This document shows, piece by piece, positions 27,145 through 36,611 of a stretch of DNA of 64,000 nucleotides (within the stretch, counting starts at the first letter, position 1; the number at the start of each line of letters is the position of its first letter). Under the pieces are notes generated by a model. That model was not told the origin of the DNA. It saw nothing but the letters and a program-made list of their open reading frames with translations, and did no database searches. The translations under genes were made by a program, and so were the position numbers. This stretch comes from Verrucomicrobiota bacterium (GTDB taxonomy: Bacteria > Verrucomicrobiota > Verrucomicrobiia > Limisphaerales > UBA11358): the NCBI GenBank assembly GCA_028872915.1, contig JAGWNY010000001.1:1-64000 (forward strand). Direction: 5' to 3'.

Positions 27145-28041
27145 TCAAAAAACTTCGGCCTTCAAACCGCTGATTTCGCGGACGCGTTCGGCAATGCGGG
27201 CAAGGATTTTGAGCGAAAGGTGGGAACATTCCGTGCGGGCGGTGGGGCGCATGGCGGAATAAATTTGCACGAGGGGGATTTGCGCGCCGGCGGCCTTTAA
27301 TTCGCGCAGCCGCAGGGCGTATTGTTCGATTTCCTCCGCCGCCGGCTCGCGGCCGGCCAGCCGCACAAAGAGACTCTGGATGATGACCGGCCGCTGTTGG
27401 GCGACCAGGAGGATGTTGCCAAGAATTTTTTCCAGCGGCCATGCGGGATGATTGATGGTGTTCATGTAATCCTGCGCGCCGGCGTCCAGCTTGGCCCAGA
27501 TCTCATCGGAATGCGTGAAGAGCTTCACGCCGTTCTGGACCTCCGGGAGGTCCAGGCCGGTGCCGTTGGTCATCAGCACCACCTTGAACGGAATTTGGCC
27601 CAGGGCGCGGATATGCACGACGGCGCGAACCGCGTCAAGAAAATTGGGGCAAAAGGTCGGCTCGCCGTCTCCGCTCAGGGCCACGTGGCGGAGTTGGAGC
27701 AGTTCGGGGGGAATCGAGCCGTAACCCGGCAGGTGTGCGGCCCCGCCGGAGGCAATCAAATGAAGCGCGTGCTCCAATTCGGCGGCCATCACGTCCACGT
27801 TCAGCGTCTTTTCACGCGCCGCGGCGGAACGGTCCACCTCGCAATAGACGCAATCAAAATTGCACCGCGCGTCCGGATTCATGTTCACGCCGATGGCCAG
27901 GCCGTGCGCGCGCGGGGAGACGACGAGATAAATAAACCTGTTCCCGCAGAACTCCCGGGGATAGGCATACGCGGACAACGCGTGGTGGTCAGGGGGCGTG
28001 TGTTTGTGCCGCACTGGTGGATGTGTGAGAACCGAGTTCAT
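27145..28041 (-). CDS. Radical SAM protein (COG0731-like)
   Basis: A 298-residue radical SAM enzyme. The cluster-binding motif C-x3-C-x2-C is in PDARCNFDCVYCEVD at about residues 55-65; VALSGDGEPTFCPNF is the SAM-binding glycine block and LMTNGTGLDLPEVQ the following strand. This pattern is that of Fe-S oxidoreductases related to wybutosine synthesis proteins, but bacterial members have no settled role. ATG 28041 lies inside the end of the upstream small membrane-protein gene (53-bp overlap). The reaction cannot be named. Confidence 0.8.
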   Translation of the reverse strand: MNSVLTHPPVRHKHTPPDHHALSAYAYPREFCGNRFIYLVVSPRAHGLAIGVNMNPDARCNFDCVYCEVDRSAAAREKTLNVDVMAAELEHALHLIASGGAAHLPGYGSIPPELLQLRHVALSGDGEPTFCPNFLDAVRAVVHIRALGQIPFKVVLMTNGTGLDLPEVQNGVKLFTHSDEIWAKLDAGAQDYMNTINHPAWPLEKILGNILLVAQQRPVIIQSLFVRLAGREPAAEEIEQYALRLRELKAAGAQIPLVQIYSAMRPTARTECSHLSLKILARIAERVREISGLKAEVF

Positions 28042-28309
28042 GCAATGGTCTTGAATCCGACGCCTTGGGCGGCCCGCCGGCCGAAATGTGTCCGGCAGCC
28101 GGGATGCGTTTTGTCCGTTCTTCCTTGTCAAATGCCGCCACTTCCTCCTCCAACATCAGCGAGATGAGGAACAAGCCCAGAAAAACCACGCCCAGCGGCG
28201 CCAATACCGCCCATGCCGGCGGCAGTTCAACATCGTAATAATGCGCCAGCGCCCCGCAGACAAAGGCGGCCACCGAGAGCGCCAGATAGGCTTTGGTCCA
28301 TTTTTTCAT
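27989..28309 (-). CDS. Small two-helix membrane protein
   Basis: A 106-residue protein with two predicted transmembrane helices (about 7-25 and 33-52: AYLALSVAAFVCGALAHYY and WAVLAPLGVVFLGLFLISLML) and a polar C-terminal tail rich in His/Thr/Ser. No family recognised. It is directly upstream of, and overlaps, the radical SAM gene, so the two are probably co-transcribed. The tail may be dispensable, since the overlap region codes for both proteins. Confidence 0.6.
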   Translation of the reverse strand: MKKWTKAYLALSVAAFVCGALAHYYDVELPPAWAVLAPLGVVFLGLFLISLMLEEEVAAFDKEERTKRIPAAGHISAGGPPKASDSRPLHELGSHTSTSAAQTHAP

Positions 28310-28520
28310 AAACAGATGGATTCACCGGTCTTGTTTACCGTCATTCCACTATGCTACGGCGGCTCAAGAACTTCTTCACCGCTGTTGGCGGAGACACACC
28401 CTTTCTTGCTGGCCAAATTGTCCTTTTCAGCAATGGTTCCCCCAATTGGCCGCCCGCCCGGATTCGCCAGGCTGGCAATTTTCATTGAGCGTGTTGCCGC
28501 GCTGCCCGTAAGCTGGACGC

Positions 28521-29486
28521 GTGAAAACTCTTGCTTTAATGACCAGCGGCGGTGACGCGCCGGGTATGAACGCGGCGATCCGCGCGGTCACCCGCGCGGC
28601 AGTGGGTAGCGGTTTTCGGGTGCTCGGGTTCCAACGCGGTTACGACGGCATTTTGGAGGAGCAGTACCAGGAGTTGGACGCGCGTTCGGTTTCCAACATC
28701 GTTCAGCGCGGCGGGACGATTTTGAAGACGGCGCGCTCCTCGGAGTTTCTGCGGACGCGCGGCCTGGTCAAAGCGGCTGCCGTTTTAAATAAAACGGGCG
28801 TGGACGCCCTGGTCGTCATCGGCGGCGATGGCACGTTCCGCGGCGCGATGGACCTGGCCGGGTTCTGGAAAGGCCGCATCATCGGCGTGCCCGGAACGAT
28901 TGATAATGACCTCGCCGGAACGGATTTTACGATTGGTTTTGACACGGCGGTCAACACGGCCGTGGAAGCCATAGATAAAATCCGGGACACGGCCGCCGCG
29001 CACGAGCGGTTCTTTCTGGTCGAGGTCATGGGCCGGCGTTGTGGGCAGATTGCGCTCGAGGTGGGCATTGCCGGCGGCGCGGAGGAAATTTTGATCCCGG
29101 AAAATCCGGAGGACATCCGGCGCATAGCCAGGCGGCTGTGCGCGGGCCGGGACGGCGGCAAGAGCAGCAGCATCATTGTGGTGGCCGAGGGAGTGAAGGG
29201 CGGGGCGCTGGAGGCGGCGCGGCAGCTCAAACGGCTGACGAGGAATGAATATCGCGTGGCCATACTGGGCTACATTCAACGCGGCGGCAATCCCACGGCT
29301 GCGGACCGCTGCCTGGCCACCCGGCTGGGCGTGCGCGCGGTGGAGGCGCTTCTCCAGGGCGAGACGGGAAAGATGGCGGGAGAGGTTGGCGGCAGAGGCG
29401 TTCTGGCGCCTTTTCACGTGGCCGTCAAAGGCAAACGCCAGGTGGACAGGCTTTATCCGCGATTGATGAAGTTCCTGAATTTGTGA
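28521..29486 (+). CDS. pfkA: 6-phosphofructokinase
   Basis: Glycolytic kinase of 321 residues. LMTSGGDAPGMNAAIRAV is the ATP-binding start, VVIGGDGTFRGA the nucleotide loop with the Gly that marks ATP rather than pyrophosphate use, and VPGTIDNDLAGTD contains the catalytic Asp. VEVMGRRCGQIALEVGIAGG binds fructose 6-phosphate. Translation starts at GTG 28521. The gene is monocistronic, preceded by about 200 bases with no clear signal. Confidence 0.95.
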   Translation: MKTLALMTSGGDAPGMNAAIRAVTRAAVGSGFRVLGFQRGYDGILEEQYQELDARSVSNIVQRGGTILKTARSSEFLRTRGLVKAAAVLNKTGVDALVVIGGDGTFRGAMDLAGFWKGRIIGVPGTIDNDLAGTDFTIGFDTAVNTAVEAIDKIRDTAAAHERFFLVEVMGRRCGQIALEVGIAGGAEEILIPENPEDIRRIARRLCAGRDGGKSSSIIVVAEGVKGGALEAARQLKRLTRNEYRVAILGYIQRGGNPTAADRCLATRLGVRAVEALLQGETGKMAGEVGGRGVLAPFHVAVKGKRQVDRLYPRLMKFLNL

Positions 29487-29576
29487 TCAGGCGGCGCGCG
29501 AAAAAACCGCGAATAACCCGGAATTTTCACCAGACACGGCCTTGCCAGACCCGGTTTGGTTCCGTAGCTTTGAGGC

Positions 29577-29789
29577 ATGAGTCCAGCAGGTGAAGTTCCG
29601 CCGGAATTGCTGGCGGAGTTTGAGGCGGCGGCGCGCCGGCCTTTGGCGCAGCGCTTTCGATACGCCTTCGTGCGCACCTACAAACCGGTTCTCGATGATG
29701 CACGCTACCGTTCATTTGAAAGCATGGAGGAATATCGCCGGTGGTGTGAGCACAATCTTCCCGATTGGCTCGGCTATGGGCGCGTTTGA
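29577..29789 (+). CDS. Small protein upstream of a nucleotidyltransferase (antitoxin-like)
   Basis: A 70-residue protein, PPELLAEFEAAARRPLAQRFRYAFVRTYKPVLDD followed by YRSFESMEEYRRWCEHNLPDWLG. No family recognised. Its stop lies 14 bases inside the next gene, which encodes a nucleotidyltransferase-like protein, so the pair is translationally coupled. The arrangement resembles toxin-antitoxin pairs built on nucleotidyltransferases, but the function is not shown. Confidence 0.6.
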   Translation: MSPAGEVPPELLAEFEAAARRPLAQRFRYAFVRTYKPVLDDARYRSFESMEEYRRWCEHNLPDWLGYGRV

Positions 29790-30249
29790 ATACCGCCAGG
29801 CCCTGGAAATCCGCGATACCTTTGCCCGCCACGGAGTGCGGTATCTCTTCATTGGCAAGTCGGGTGCCATCATCCTCGGTTTTCCCGATACCACCCAGGA
29901 TGCCGATATTTTTCCGGATCGGACCCCCGAAAATGGGCGCGCTTTGGCAACCGCGCTGCGCGAACTGGGTTTCCAACTCACGGATGCTGAATCGTCTGAA
30001 ATCGAACGCGGCAAGGATTTCGTCCAGTTGAAAGACGGCCCTTTCGACCTCGATCTGGTTTTCGCTCCCGACGGCATTGAGAGGTTCGCTGACGCGTGGG
30101 GACGGCGCATCGTTGTGGACGGATTTCCCGTCTGCCATCCCGACGACATCATCGCCAGCAAAGCAGCCGCCAACCGCGTGAAGGACCGCGAATCGCTCGG
30201 ACGCCTGCGCAGCTTTCGAGACTATTGGTTGAGACAGCGCAAACCTTGA
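29776..30249 (+). CDS. Nucleotidyltransferase-fold protein (MNT/DUF6036-like)
   Basis: A 157-residue protein. GVRYLFIGKSGAIILGFPDTTQDADIFPD contains the glycine turn and the paired acidic residues D-x-D of the polymerase-beta nucleotidyltransferase fold, followed by FDLDLVFAPDGIERF with the third Asp, and HPDDIIASKAAANRVKDRESLGRL, typical of small transferases in toxin-antitoxin and resistance loci. ATG 29776 overlaps the preceding gene. It could transfer nucleotides to a partner protein or RNA; the target is unknown. Confidence 0.7.
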   Translation: MGAFEYRQALEIRDTFARHGVRYLFIGKSGAIILGFPDTTQDADIFPDRTPENGRALATALRELGFQLTDAESSEIERGKDFVQLKDGPFDLDLVFAPDGIERFADAWGRRIVVDGFPVCHPDDIIASKAAANRVKDRESLGRLRSFRDYWLRQRKP

Positions 30250-30825
30250 TAAACGATTCATTTGGCCGGGAACGCAACGCCGATTCAGTGTTTGGAACCG
30301 GTGTCCAGAATCGGTGGATACGGCGGCCACCGCTTGAAGCCCGCCTTTCGGCAGGCGTTTGATTATCGTAACAATTTCAACTCGTCCGCGACCGGGGAGC
30401 TGGCCAAAACCGTCGCCCTGACTTTTGCAAAAATTTCCGGCGGCAAATCCCTCTGGTTGCGGACTCATGGTGGAATAAAGCGTTTTAAAAAATAATGTGG
30501 CCGTTCGGAGCGGGGATTTTTGGTGTTTTGGCAAGGCTTGGGCGAAGGAGCATGTTTGAAAACCCTGTGACTGAGCCGAAACGACGCCAAAACCCAAAAA
30601 GACCGCTTCCCATCCTTTTCTTCCCGAATGGCTGCAGTATTTTTTAAACCGCTCCAGGCAAAATAATTTGTCCGCTTTTTGCTTTGGGCGGACATATTCA
30701 TTTGCAGGCTTGAACTAATTTGGCCGGCAGCCGCGTCCTTCCCAACGGCGCCACATTTTTATAAATTTTGCTTTATTTTGTAACTTTCGGGGCTGGAAAT
30801 TGTTAATATAACGGGTAAAACCGGA
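30250..30825. other. Intergenic stretch, no feature identified
   Basis: About 575 bases without a convincing gene. A short hairpin CGCCT-N6-AGGCG followed by TTTG lies near 30343-30362 and could be a weak terminator. The last 60 bases are AT-rich and probably hold the promoter of the prepilin gene, but no good -10/-35 pair stands out. Confidence 0.4.
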
Positions 30826-31650
30826 ATGATGCCGAATTATCAGGACGGTTCGCGTGAACGGCGGAGGGCCGGGTCGCAATGCCACCGGCCGGGGCTGGGT
30901 TTTACCCTCCTCGAACTCCTGGTCGTCATCGCCATCATCGCCATCCTGGCGGCGCTGGTTATGTCGGCCGTGAGCCGCGCCCAAAATTCCGCCAGCAAGG
31001 CAACCGACATCAACAACCTGCATCAAATCATCACCGCCCTCGCCATTTACTGCGACAATAACCATGACCGATTGCCGCTGCCCAACTGGGACAATGGCGG
31101 CGCCCTGGCGGACGGCAAGGTCCATCGCGGCTGGCTCTATCTGCCGGACCCAACCGCCGTTGGCGCCAACCGTTATCGCGTGGACACCGGTTCGCTTTGG
31201 CCGTTTCTGCGCCAGTCCAAAGTTTATTTCTGCCCGATGGACAAGCCCGCTGTGCCGCGCTATTCAGCCAGCGTGGGAGCAGTGATACAGCGGCCGCAGC
31301 AAATCTCCAGCTACGCCATCAACGGCGCCATCAACGGTTTTATGCACCTCTGGAACCACCCCGAAATTCTTCCACCCAAGCTGGCGCAGATGCGCCCCTC
31401 CGATTGCGCATTTTGGGAAACCGACGAAAGAGACCCGTTCTATTTCAACGACGGGGCCAATTATCCCCGCGAAGGCGTCAGCACGCGACATTATCAGGGA
31501 GGCATCGAGGCCACTTTCGGCGGCCAGGTGGATTACGTCCGGTTCACCGACTGGTATAAAGACGTCGCCTTTCCCGGCAAAAACCGTCTATGGTGCTACC
31601 CCAACAGCGCCGACGGCGGCAATCCGGAAAGTCCGGGGCATGGGCCGTAA
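30826..31650 (+). CDS. Prepilin-type N-terminal cleavage/methylation domain protein
   Basis: Exported pseudopilin-like protein of 274 residues. A 25-residue basic leader precedes [20 protein letters not shown], the type IV prepilin cleavage and assembly segment (cut after the Gly, Glu at +5). The remaining periplasmic part is large, as in the expanded verrucomicrobial prepilin families, with short blocks such as [14 protein letters not shown] and [14 protein letters not shown]. The last 11 bases overlap an alternative start of the next prepilin gene (31640), suggesting a two-gene operon. The pilus or secretion machine they serve is not in the window. Confidence 0.88.
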   Translation: MMPNYQDGSRERRRAGSQCHRPGLGFTLLELLVVIAIIAILAALVMSAVSRAQNSASKATDINNLHQIITALAIYCDNNHDRLPLPNWDNGGALADGKVHRGWLYLPDPTAVGANRYRVDTGSLWPFLRQSKVYFCPMDKPAVPRYSASVGAVIQRPQQISSYAINGAINGFMHLWNHPEILPPKLAQMRPSDCAFWETDERDPFYFNDGANYPREGVSTRHYQGGIEATFGGQVDYVRFTDWYKDVAFPGKNRLWCYPNSADGGNPESPGHGP

Positions 31651-32482
31651 TTCCGGAATGAATTTTATGCGAAATTTCTTGATGAACAACGATCAACGGG
31701 AATTTCCCGAAGGAAAGGCTCGCATCGGATTCACGCTCCTCGAATTGCTCGTCGTTATCGCCATCATCGCCATTCTCGCGGCGATGCTGCTGCCCGTGCT
31801 GGCGTCCGCCAGACGCAAAGCCGCGCAGGCCGCGTGCATCAACAATCAGAAACAGCTTGCCCTCGGCATGCAGATGTACGTGGACGGCAACCATAACACC
31901 TTCCCCGGCATCGCTTCACGCCATTATGGTTTTCAACCGTCTGACTGGATTTACTGGCGCACCAATGCCGCCATCTATCCCTCCCTCGCCAAAAGCCCCA
32001 TCCTCGGCGCCATTCCCGGCCTGGGCACTCGTTCGCTCACCTGCCCGCTCGATACGGACGACACCTATCGGGAAATTTATGACTACGGCGACGATTCCGG
32101 ACCCTATCTCTATAGTTATAGCTTCAACGGCTACGGTCTGGACGCGAATGGAAAGAACCTCGGCATGTCCACGGTCGTCGCGGCGGATTCCAGCGGTCAG
32201 CCGACGGTTTATCCTTTCAAGCAAAACATGGTGCGGCGTCCCTCCCAAATCATCATGCTGGCCGAGGAACCGGGCACGGGCAGCGGCCGCGACAACCCCA
32301 ATCCTGGCGGCCCGCCCATTTCCGATGGCCGCTGGATTCCGGCGCCACTGACCGGTTTTCGGGGCGATCCATTGACCATTCGTCATGGCGGCCGCGCGGA
32401 CGTGGCCTTCGCCGACGGCCACGTCGAGCCTGTCAGGCCGGATTTTGGCGCCGATAAGAACAATAACCTTTCGGGGTTGTGA
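31640..32482 (+). CDS. Prepilin-type protein with H-X9-DG domain
   Basis: A second pseudopilin, 280 residues from ATG 31640 (ATG 31658 is equally possible). [20 protein letters not shown] and [23 protein letters not shown] form the assembly helix; the C-terminal [18 protein letters not shown] is the H-X9-DG motif that marks an expanded family in Verrucomicrobia, Planctomycetes and Lentisphaera. Coupled to the prepilin gene before it. Such proteins are thought to be surface or secretion pseudopilins, but their task is not known. Confidence 0.9.
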   Translation: MGRNSGMNFMRNFLMNNDQREFPEGKARIGFTLLELLVVIAIIAILAAMLLPVLASARRKAAQAACINNQKQLALGMQMYVDGNHNTFPGIASRHYGFQPSDWIYWRTNAAIYPSLAKSPILGAIPGLGTRSLTCPLDTDDTYREIYDYGDDSGPYLYSYSFNGYGLDANGKNLGMSTVVAADSSGQPTVYPFKQNMVRRPSQIIMLAEEPGTGSGRDNPNPGGPPISDGRWIPAPLTGFRGDPLTIRHGGRADVAFADGHVEPVRPDFGADKNNNLSGL

Positions 32483-32487
32483 GGATT

Positions 32488-33156
32488 TTATTGATATTTT
32501 TCGATGCCTTTCAATTCTTCGAGGGCGCGTTGTCGCAGCGGCGTCTCTGGAAACGTTGCCACCCAGGCCGCCGCCGCGGCCATATCTCGCATCGCCCATT
32601 GATGAAGCACCGTCATCACCGCCTCGTCCCGCGCCCGCCCCGGTGGAATTTGTGTTTGAACCAGGTTCGCGGCATCGGATGGGTCCGTTTCTGACAAAAC
32701 AAAACCCAGCCGCGTCATGACCGCGTCGCGCTCCCTTCCGGGGGAGATGTTATTCGCCCACGTCAACGCGGCCGCGAAATCCGACGACGCCCATTGTTGT
32801 ATCAATTCCTCCACAACCGCTCCGGGCATTTGATCCAAATACAGCGACTGCGCCAAATTGACGGCCTGCGCCGGGTCGTCCTGCGCCAGCCCAAGACAAA
32901 CCGCCGAGAGCGCCTCGCTGCGTTCGTAGCCGTTCGGCAATGTCATCGCCCGATCCAGGGCCGCTTCAGTATTCGTGGTTGCGATGGCGCGAAGTTCGCG
33001 CAAAAGCGCGGGCAGGTCGTCCAGTGGAACAGCTTTCGCGGGCGCGCCAGTCGTTAATGCCGGGGTTTCGGCTTTGGCGGTTTCATGTGGCGGGGTTCGC
33101 GGCGCGGCGCAACCGCCTGCCGCGGTCGCCGCCAGGATGAAAATTATCTTTTTCAT
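32488..33156 (-). CDS. Lipoprotein with helical repeats
   Basis: A 222-residue protein. MKKIIFILAATAAGGCAAP is a lipoprotein signal with the modified Cys after AAGG, so it should sit in a membrane facing the periplasm. The rest consists of about four helical repeats of roughly 33 residues sharing a W-x-x-x-D-x-AAA-x-W pattern (WASSDFAAALTWANN, WAMRDMAAAAAWVAT). These are reminiscent of TPR-like arrays common in Verrucomicrobia. No enzyme motif is visible. ATG 33156 is chosen for the signal peptide. It converges on the prepilin pair. Confidence 0.7.
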   Translation of the reverse strand: MKKIIFILAATAAGGCAAPRTPPHETAKAETPALTTGAPAKAVPLDDLPALLRELRAIATTNTEAALDRAMTLPNGYERSEALSAVCLGLAQDDPAQAVNLAQSLYLDQMPGAVVEELIQQWASSDFAAALTWANNISPGRERDAVMTRLGFVLSETDPSDAANLVQTQIPPGRARDEAVMTVLHQWAMRDMAAAAAWVATFPETPLRQRALEELKGIEKYQ

Positions 33157-33229
33157 TCGAAAACCTTCACCCAAAAATGCGCGACGCGCGACTGTTTTGC
33201 AATCGCGCGTCGCATTGTGGGATTTTAAT

Positions 33230-35041
33230 TTACTGTTTCAGCAGTTTCCATTTCTGGTTGCTGCCGCCGGTGGATGTCCATTGATCCATCTGCGTGCTGG
33301 TCGAGGTGCTCGAACCGGGGTCCTCAAGCACCAGCCCGCTGTGCAGGTTCACAAACGTGTAGCTGCCGTCGCTGTTGGCCTGCGGCTGCCATTGGTCGTC
33401 GCCAGACGAGCCAAAAGACCATTGGATGATTTTCGCTCCGGCGGCCGTCGAGGCGCTTTGGACCACCGCGTCCAAGCCGCTCTTGACGCTGTTGATCTGG
33501 TAATAACCGCCGCTGGTTGTGATAAACTTCCAGTCCAGGTTCGCGCTGGTCACCGGCGACCACTGCGTAATGGCCGTGCCGTCGGTTGTCGAGCCTTGGT
33601 TGTTCAACACCAGGCCGCTGGCTTCGTTTTGGATCTCGTAAGTGGCCGTCGTGTCAATGCCGCCGCCGCTTGGGGGGTTCACCGTCAGGCTGACGCTGGT
33701 CGAGTGCGTAAGGCTGCCGCTGGTCCCTGTAATCGTGAGCGTATAAGTGCCGGCCGGCGTGCTGGAGGCCGTGCTGACGCTCAACGTGGAATTTCCCGAA
33801 CCGCTAACGGAGGTGGGATTGAAGCCGGCGGAAGCGCCCGATGGCAACCCGCTCACGCTCAGCGAAACGCTGCCGCTGAAGTTGTTGATGCTGCCGATGC
33901 TCGTTGTATAGCTGGTCCCGCTCCCCGCCGTCACCGTTTGAGACGAGGGACCGGCCGTGATGGAAAAGTCAGGACTGCCGCCGCTGACGGTGATGACGAA
34001 GGTGTCGGAGCTGGAATCACCGCAGGAATTGATGTAAGTGGCGGTGTAATTGCCGCTGCTGGTGATGTTATTGACGGTCACCTGGCGGGAGGTCGAGCTG
34101 AAGCCGTTGGGGCCGCTCCAATTCCAGGAGCCGCCGGTGGTGGGCTGCGGGCCGAAGGTTACGCTGCTGCCGGAAGTAATGGTTGCGGTATCGGTCTGCT
34201 GCCAGGCTCCGCCGTTGACCTGGAGGTAGGGCACGATGGGCGTGGGGCTGCAACCGCCGCCACCACCACCGGGATCCACGTCCGCGTAGGTGGAACCGAT
34301 TTTTCCGCCGCTCATGTAAGCGTCGGCCGAACCCGTTCCATCCATCGCGCCGGAACGGTAACAGCCCCATTTGACGGCGTCATAGGAGCCGGATGTTGCG
34401 TCCACCGTCTGGCAATACAGGCGCGTCACGCCGCCAGCGAGAGTCTGCTGGACTCCATTATACCAAACCTCCACATAGCCGACGCTCGGATCGGGGGAAA
34501 TCTTCACGTGGATGACGAAGGTCTGCCAGACACCCAGTTTGAACGGCACGTGCCAGAAGTCAGGATTGCCGCCCGTGACGCCATTCTGGAGGCTGATGTT
34601 ACCGTCGCCGTTGATGCAACGGAGGACGAGCGGGGCGGGCTGGCCTGATGGGCCGTAACCGTGCAATTGGAAGAGGGCAACCCAGCCCGGATTAATCGGC
34701 ATGGGCTTCCACATGGCGCGCCAGCCGATGTAATAATCGTGGCCGCTGGCAAAGGTGAAGCCGGTGGACCCTTTCGATTCACAACGTTCCTTTCCGTATC
34801 CGGGCGGTTCGTCGGGCAGGTAGTATTGATAAACACTGCCGTACTGTCCCAAGGGATCGTTTACGACGGTAATGGTGGCGGTTGAAGGCGATTTGTCCAG
34901 CGTTTGGAAGACGCTCGTGCCCTTGCTCGTGTCCGCCGTCCAATAGAGGGTGGCTTTGGCTGAATTACACGCTAAAATCCCTAAAACTGCCGCCAACCAA
35001 AGACCGCAATTCAGGATTGTTGTGGTTACTTTTCGTTTCAT
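33230..35041 (-). CDS. Secreted polysaccharide lyase with Ig-like and ricin-type lectin domains
   Basis: A 603-residue exported protein. After a signal peptide (1-30) comes a domain of about 220 residues with the heparin-lyase/PF14099 look: YYIGWRAMWKPMPINPGW, VALFQLHGYGP, and KLGVWQTFVIHVKISPD followed by VGYVEVWYNGVQQ. A Gly-rich linker leads to two beta-sandwich modules (about 270-350 and 355-450, the second Ser/Gly/Thr-rich) and a C-terminal ricin-type lectin (about 460-603) with repeated QW blocks such as ITQWSP, IIQWSF and MDQWTS. It should bind and cleave an acidic polysaccharide outside the cell. Substrate unknown. Confidence 0.8.
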   Translation of the reverse strand: MKRKVTTTILNCGLWLAAVLGILACNSAKATLYWTADTSKGTSVFQTLDKSPSTATITVVNDPLGQYGSVYQYYLPDEPPGYGKERCESKGSTGFTFASGHDYYIGWRAMWKPMPINPGWVALFQLHGYGPSGQPAPLVLRCINGDGNISLQNGVTGGNPDFWHVPFKLGVWQTFVIHVKISPDPSVGYVEVWYNGVQQTLAGGVTRLYCQTVDATSGSYDAVKWGCYRSGAMDGTGSADAYMSGGKIGSTYADVDPGGGGGGCSPTPIVPYLQVNGGAWQQTDTATITSGSSVTFGPQPTTGGSWNWSGPNGFSSTSRQVTVNNITSSGNYTATYINSCGDSSSDTFVITVSGGSPDFSITAGPSSQTVTAGSGTSYTTSIGSINNFSGSVSLSVSGLPSGASAGFNPTSVSGSGNSTLSVSTASSTPAGTYTLTITGTSGSLTHSTSVSLTVNPPSGGGIDTTATYEIQNEASGLVLNNQGSTTDGTAITQWSPVTSANLDWKFITTSGGYYQINSVKSGLDAVVQSASTAAGAKIIQWSFGSSGDDQWQPQANSDGSYTFVNLHSGLVLEDPGSSTSTSTQMDQWTSTGGSNQKWKLLKQ

Positions 35042-35346
35042 GTTGTTTTTCGTTGTTATGTTTCTTCCCGGCAGCCTGTCGCAATGCAGGTTTAGATCCG
35101 CGGGGATTGTGAATTGCGACTTTACGATAAATCCGGTGCGTCTGTCTCCCGTCCATTCGGCTGGTTTTGGCGGGAACGAAATTAGAAAACAATGTCTGAC
35201 AAATATAGATATTAGAAAATCAAAAACCGTCTCATTGCGCCGTATTTGTTTAAGAAATTTAAATTTTGCTTCGAAGCTTAAAAAACTTCGTTTTTTGGCG
35301 CCGCTGGAGCTCTTGGCCTGCGCGTGACCCGTCGCTGAACCGGAAG
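35042..35346. other. AT-rich intergenic region upstream of the lyase
   Basis: About 300 bases between two minus-strand genes. It contains a perfect palindrome GCTTCGAAGC (35268-35277) and next to it AAAAAAC-TTC-GTTTTTT (35280-35296), which might end transcription of the DUF1080 gene. The lyase promoter is probably in the AT-rich part around 35190-35230, but I could not assign boxes. Confidence 0.35.
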
Positions 35347-36393
35347 CTATTTCGTGGTTATGAGATCATCCGTCCTGGGATTTACCTCAATCGTAATGTC
35401 CCTGTATTCGTCGAACAACCCGGCATTGTGCATTTGCAGTGCAATCGGGCCGGTCTTTCCCGCGTCGGGTACGTGGAAATCCAGCACTTCCACGGCCTTG
35501 CTGCCGGGCGGCTGGGCCACCGCCATGCGCGCCGCGCCGGTCCCGGCGTCGGCGACAATCTCGATCTGGCTCCATTCGTGGATGTTGAATTTGCCCTTGA
35601 TAGGATTGGTGAACTCGCCCTTCCCGCCGTTGTTGTGGCCCCGCCGGTAATCCCAATGGCCGCCGTTGGGCACTTGGAACTGGATGCCGCCCAGCGCATC
35701 AAGCGGTTTCTCACCGGCTTCCGGCCGCGTGCAGAAAATCAAAACACATGCCTGGTGGTCCGGCTTCCCGGAAACGTGCCGAATCTGGAACATCAGCCGG
35801 AAATGGTCGTAGTCGCCTTTCGTGTAAAGCGTTCCGCGTCCCGCGCCGGTGCTCGCAATCACACCATCCTTGACCCGCCAACCGGTGCCGGGACTTTTGC
35901 CCAATTCCGCCGGATAAGCGTCTTCAAGCAGCAATTTATTCAGTCGCGTCAACTCCCATCCCTCCGGATTGGTTTCGAGCAACGCCTTGGTTTCCGCCTC
36001 CAGGTGAACGCCCTTGAATCGCGCTTTATCATAAATGGAGCCGCTCGAAATGATCCGGTTCAGGTTTTTGACCAGCGCCGACCTCGTGGCCCTGGCATTC
36101 AGGTCCGCCGGCGAATTTGCCAGGTCCGCCAGGGCCTTGTCGTCCAGCTTCCCGTATAGAAACGCGGAAACGGCGTCGGACTTTTCCGTCAACTTTTTGG
36201 CAAATGCCTGAATGTCCTTGATGTCGCCGCCCGAATAGGAGCCGGCGCTGTTTTCCTGGTCAATCCAGCCGTCGAGCGTCCGGCCGTCGAAAAGGGAAAC
36301 AGCAGGACCGTTTTGTGTCGTGGAGGTTTGCGCGGTGGAGCAATTGGCAACGCCGATTGCAAGCACAGACACGCTCATTATGATGGTTTTCAT
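35347..36393 (-). CDS. DUF1080 (3-keto-disaccharide hydrolase) protein with helical insertion
   Basis: A 348-residue exported protein, signal peptide 1-21. The DUF1080 concanavalin-like domain is split: VSLFDGRTLDGWID at about 32-45, then GWRVKDGVIAS at about 168-178 and onward through HFRLMFQIRHVSG, WDYRRGHNNGGKGEF and GPIALQMHNAGLFDEYRDI. Between them lies a helical insert of about 115 residues (FAKKLTEKSDAVSAFLYGK, DDKALADLANSPADL) that normal family members lack. Family members include a 3-keto-glycoside hydrolase. It lies beside the secreted lyase, so both may serve glycan breakdown. Confidence 0.85.
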   Translation of the reverse strand: MKTIIMSVSVLAIGVANCSTAQTSTTQNGPAVSLFDGRTLDGWIDQENSAGSYSGGDIKDIQAFAKKLTEKSDAVSAFLYGKLDDKALADLANSPADLNARATRSALVKNLNRIISSGSIYDKARFKGVHLEAETKALLETNPEGWELTRLNKLLLEDAYPAELGKSPGTGWRVKDGVIASTGAGRGTLYTKGDYDHFRLMFQIRHVSGKPDHQACVLIFCTRPEAGEKPLDALGGIQFQVPNGGHWDYRRGHNNGGKGEFTNPIKGKFNIHEWSQIEIVADAGTGAARMAVAQPPGSKAVEVLDFHVPDAGKTGPIALQMHNAGLFDEYRDITIEVNPRTDDLITTK

Positions 36394-36611
36394 GGCAGAC
36401 GTTCCATTTGGTGTTTCCTCCGGCGAGCAGCGTGGTGTTCTTTGATTCTGCCGCCCCCTTGCATGATGTCAAATCATTCTCCACGTATTTCTCCGCTTGC
36501 GGTGGATGTATCATTCCCGCCGTTTCCGGGATGAAGCGCCCAAAGCCTGCCCCGACGGGGAAAAAGCCAGACGCCGGCTCCGCGAAAATCCGGGCCTGCC
36601 CCCGTGCAGGG

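Noticed and set aside
32975-34648. 557-codon open frame on the plus strand
   Set aside because: Antisense to the lyase; translation is low-complexity Gly/Ala/Arg/Val without motifs.
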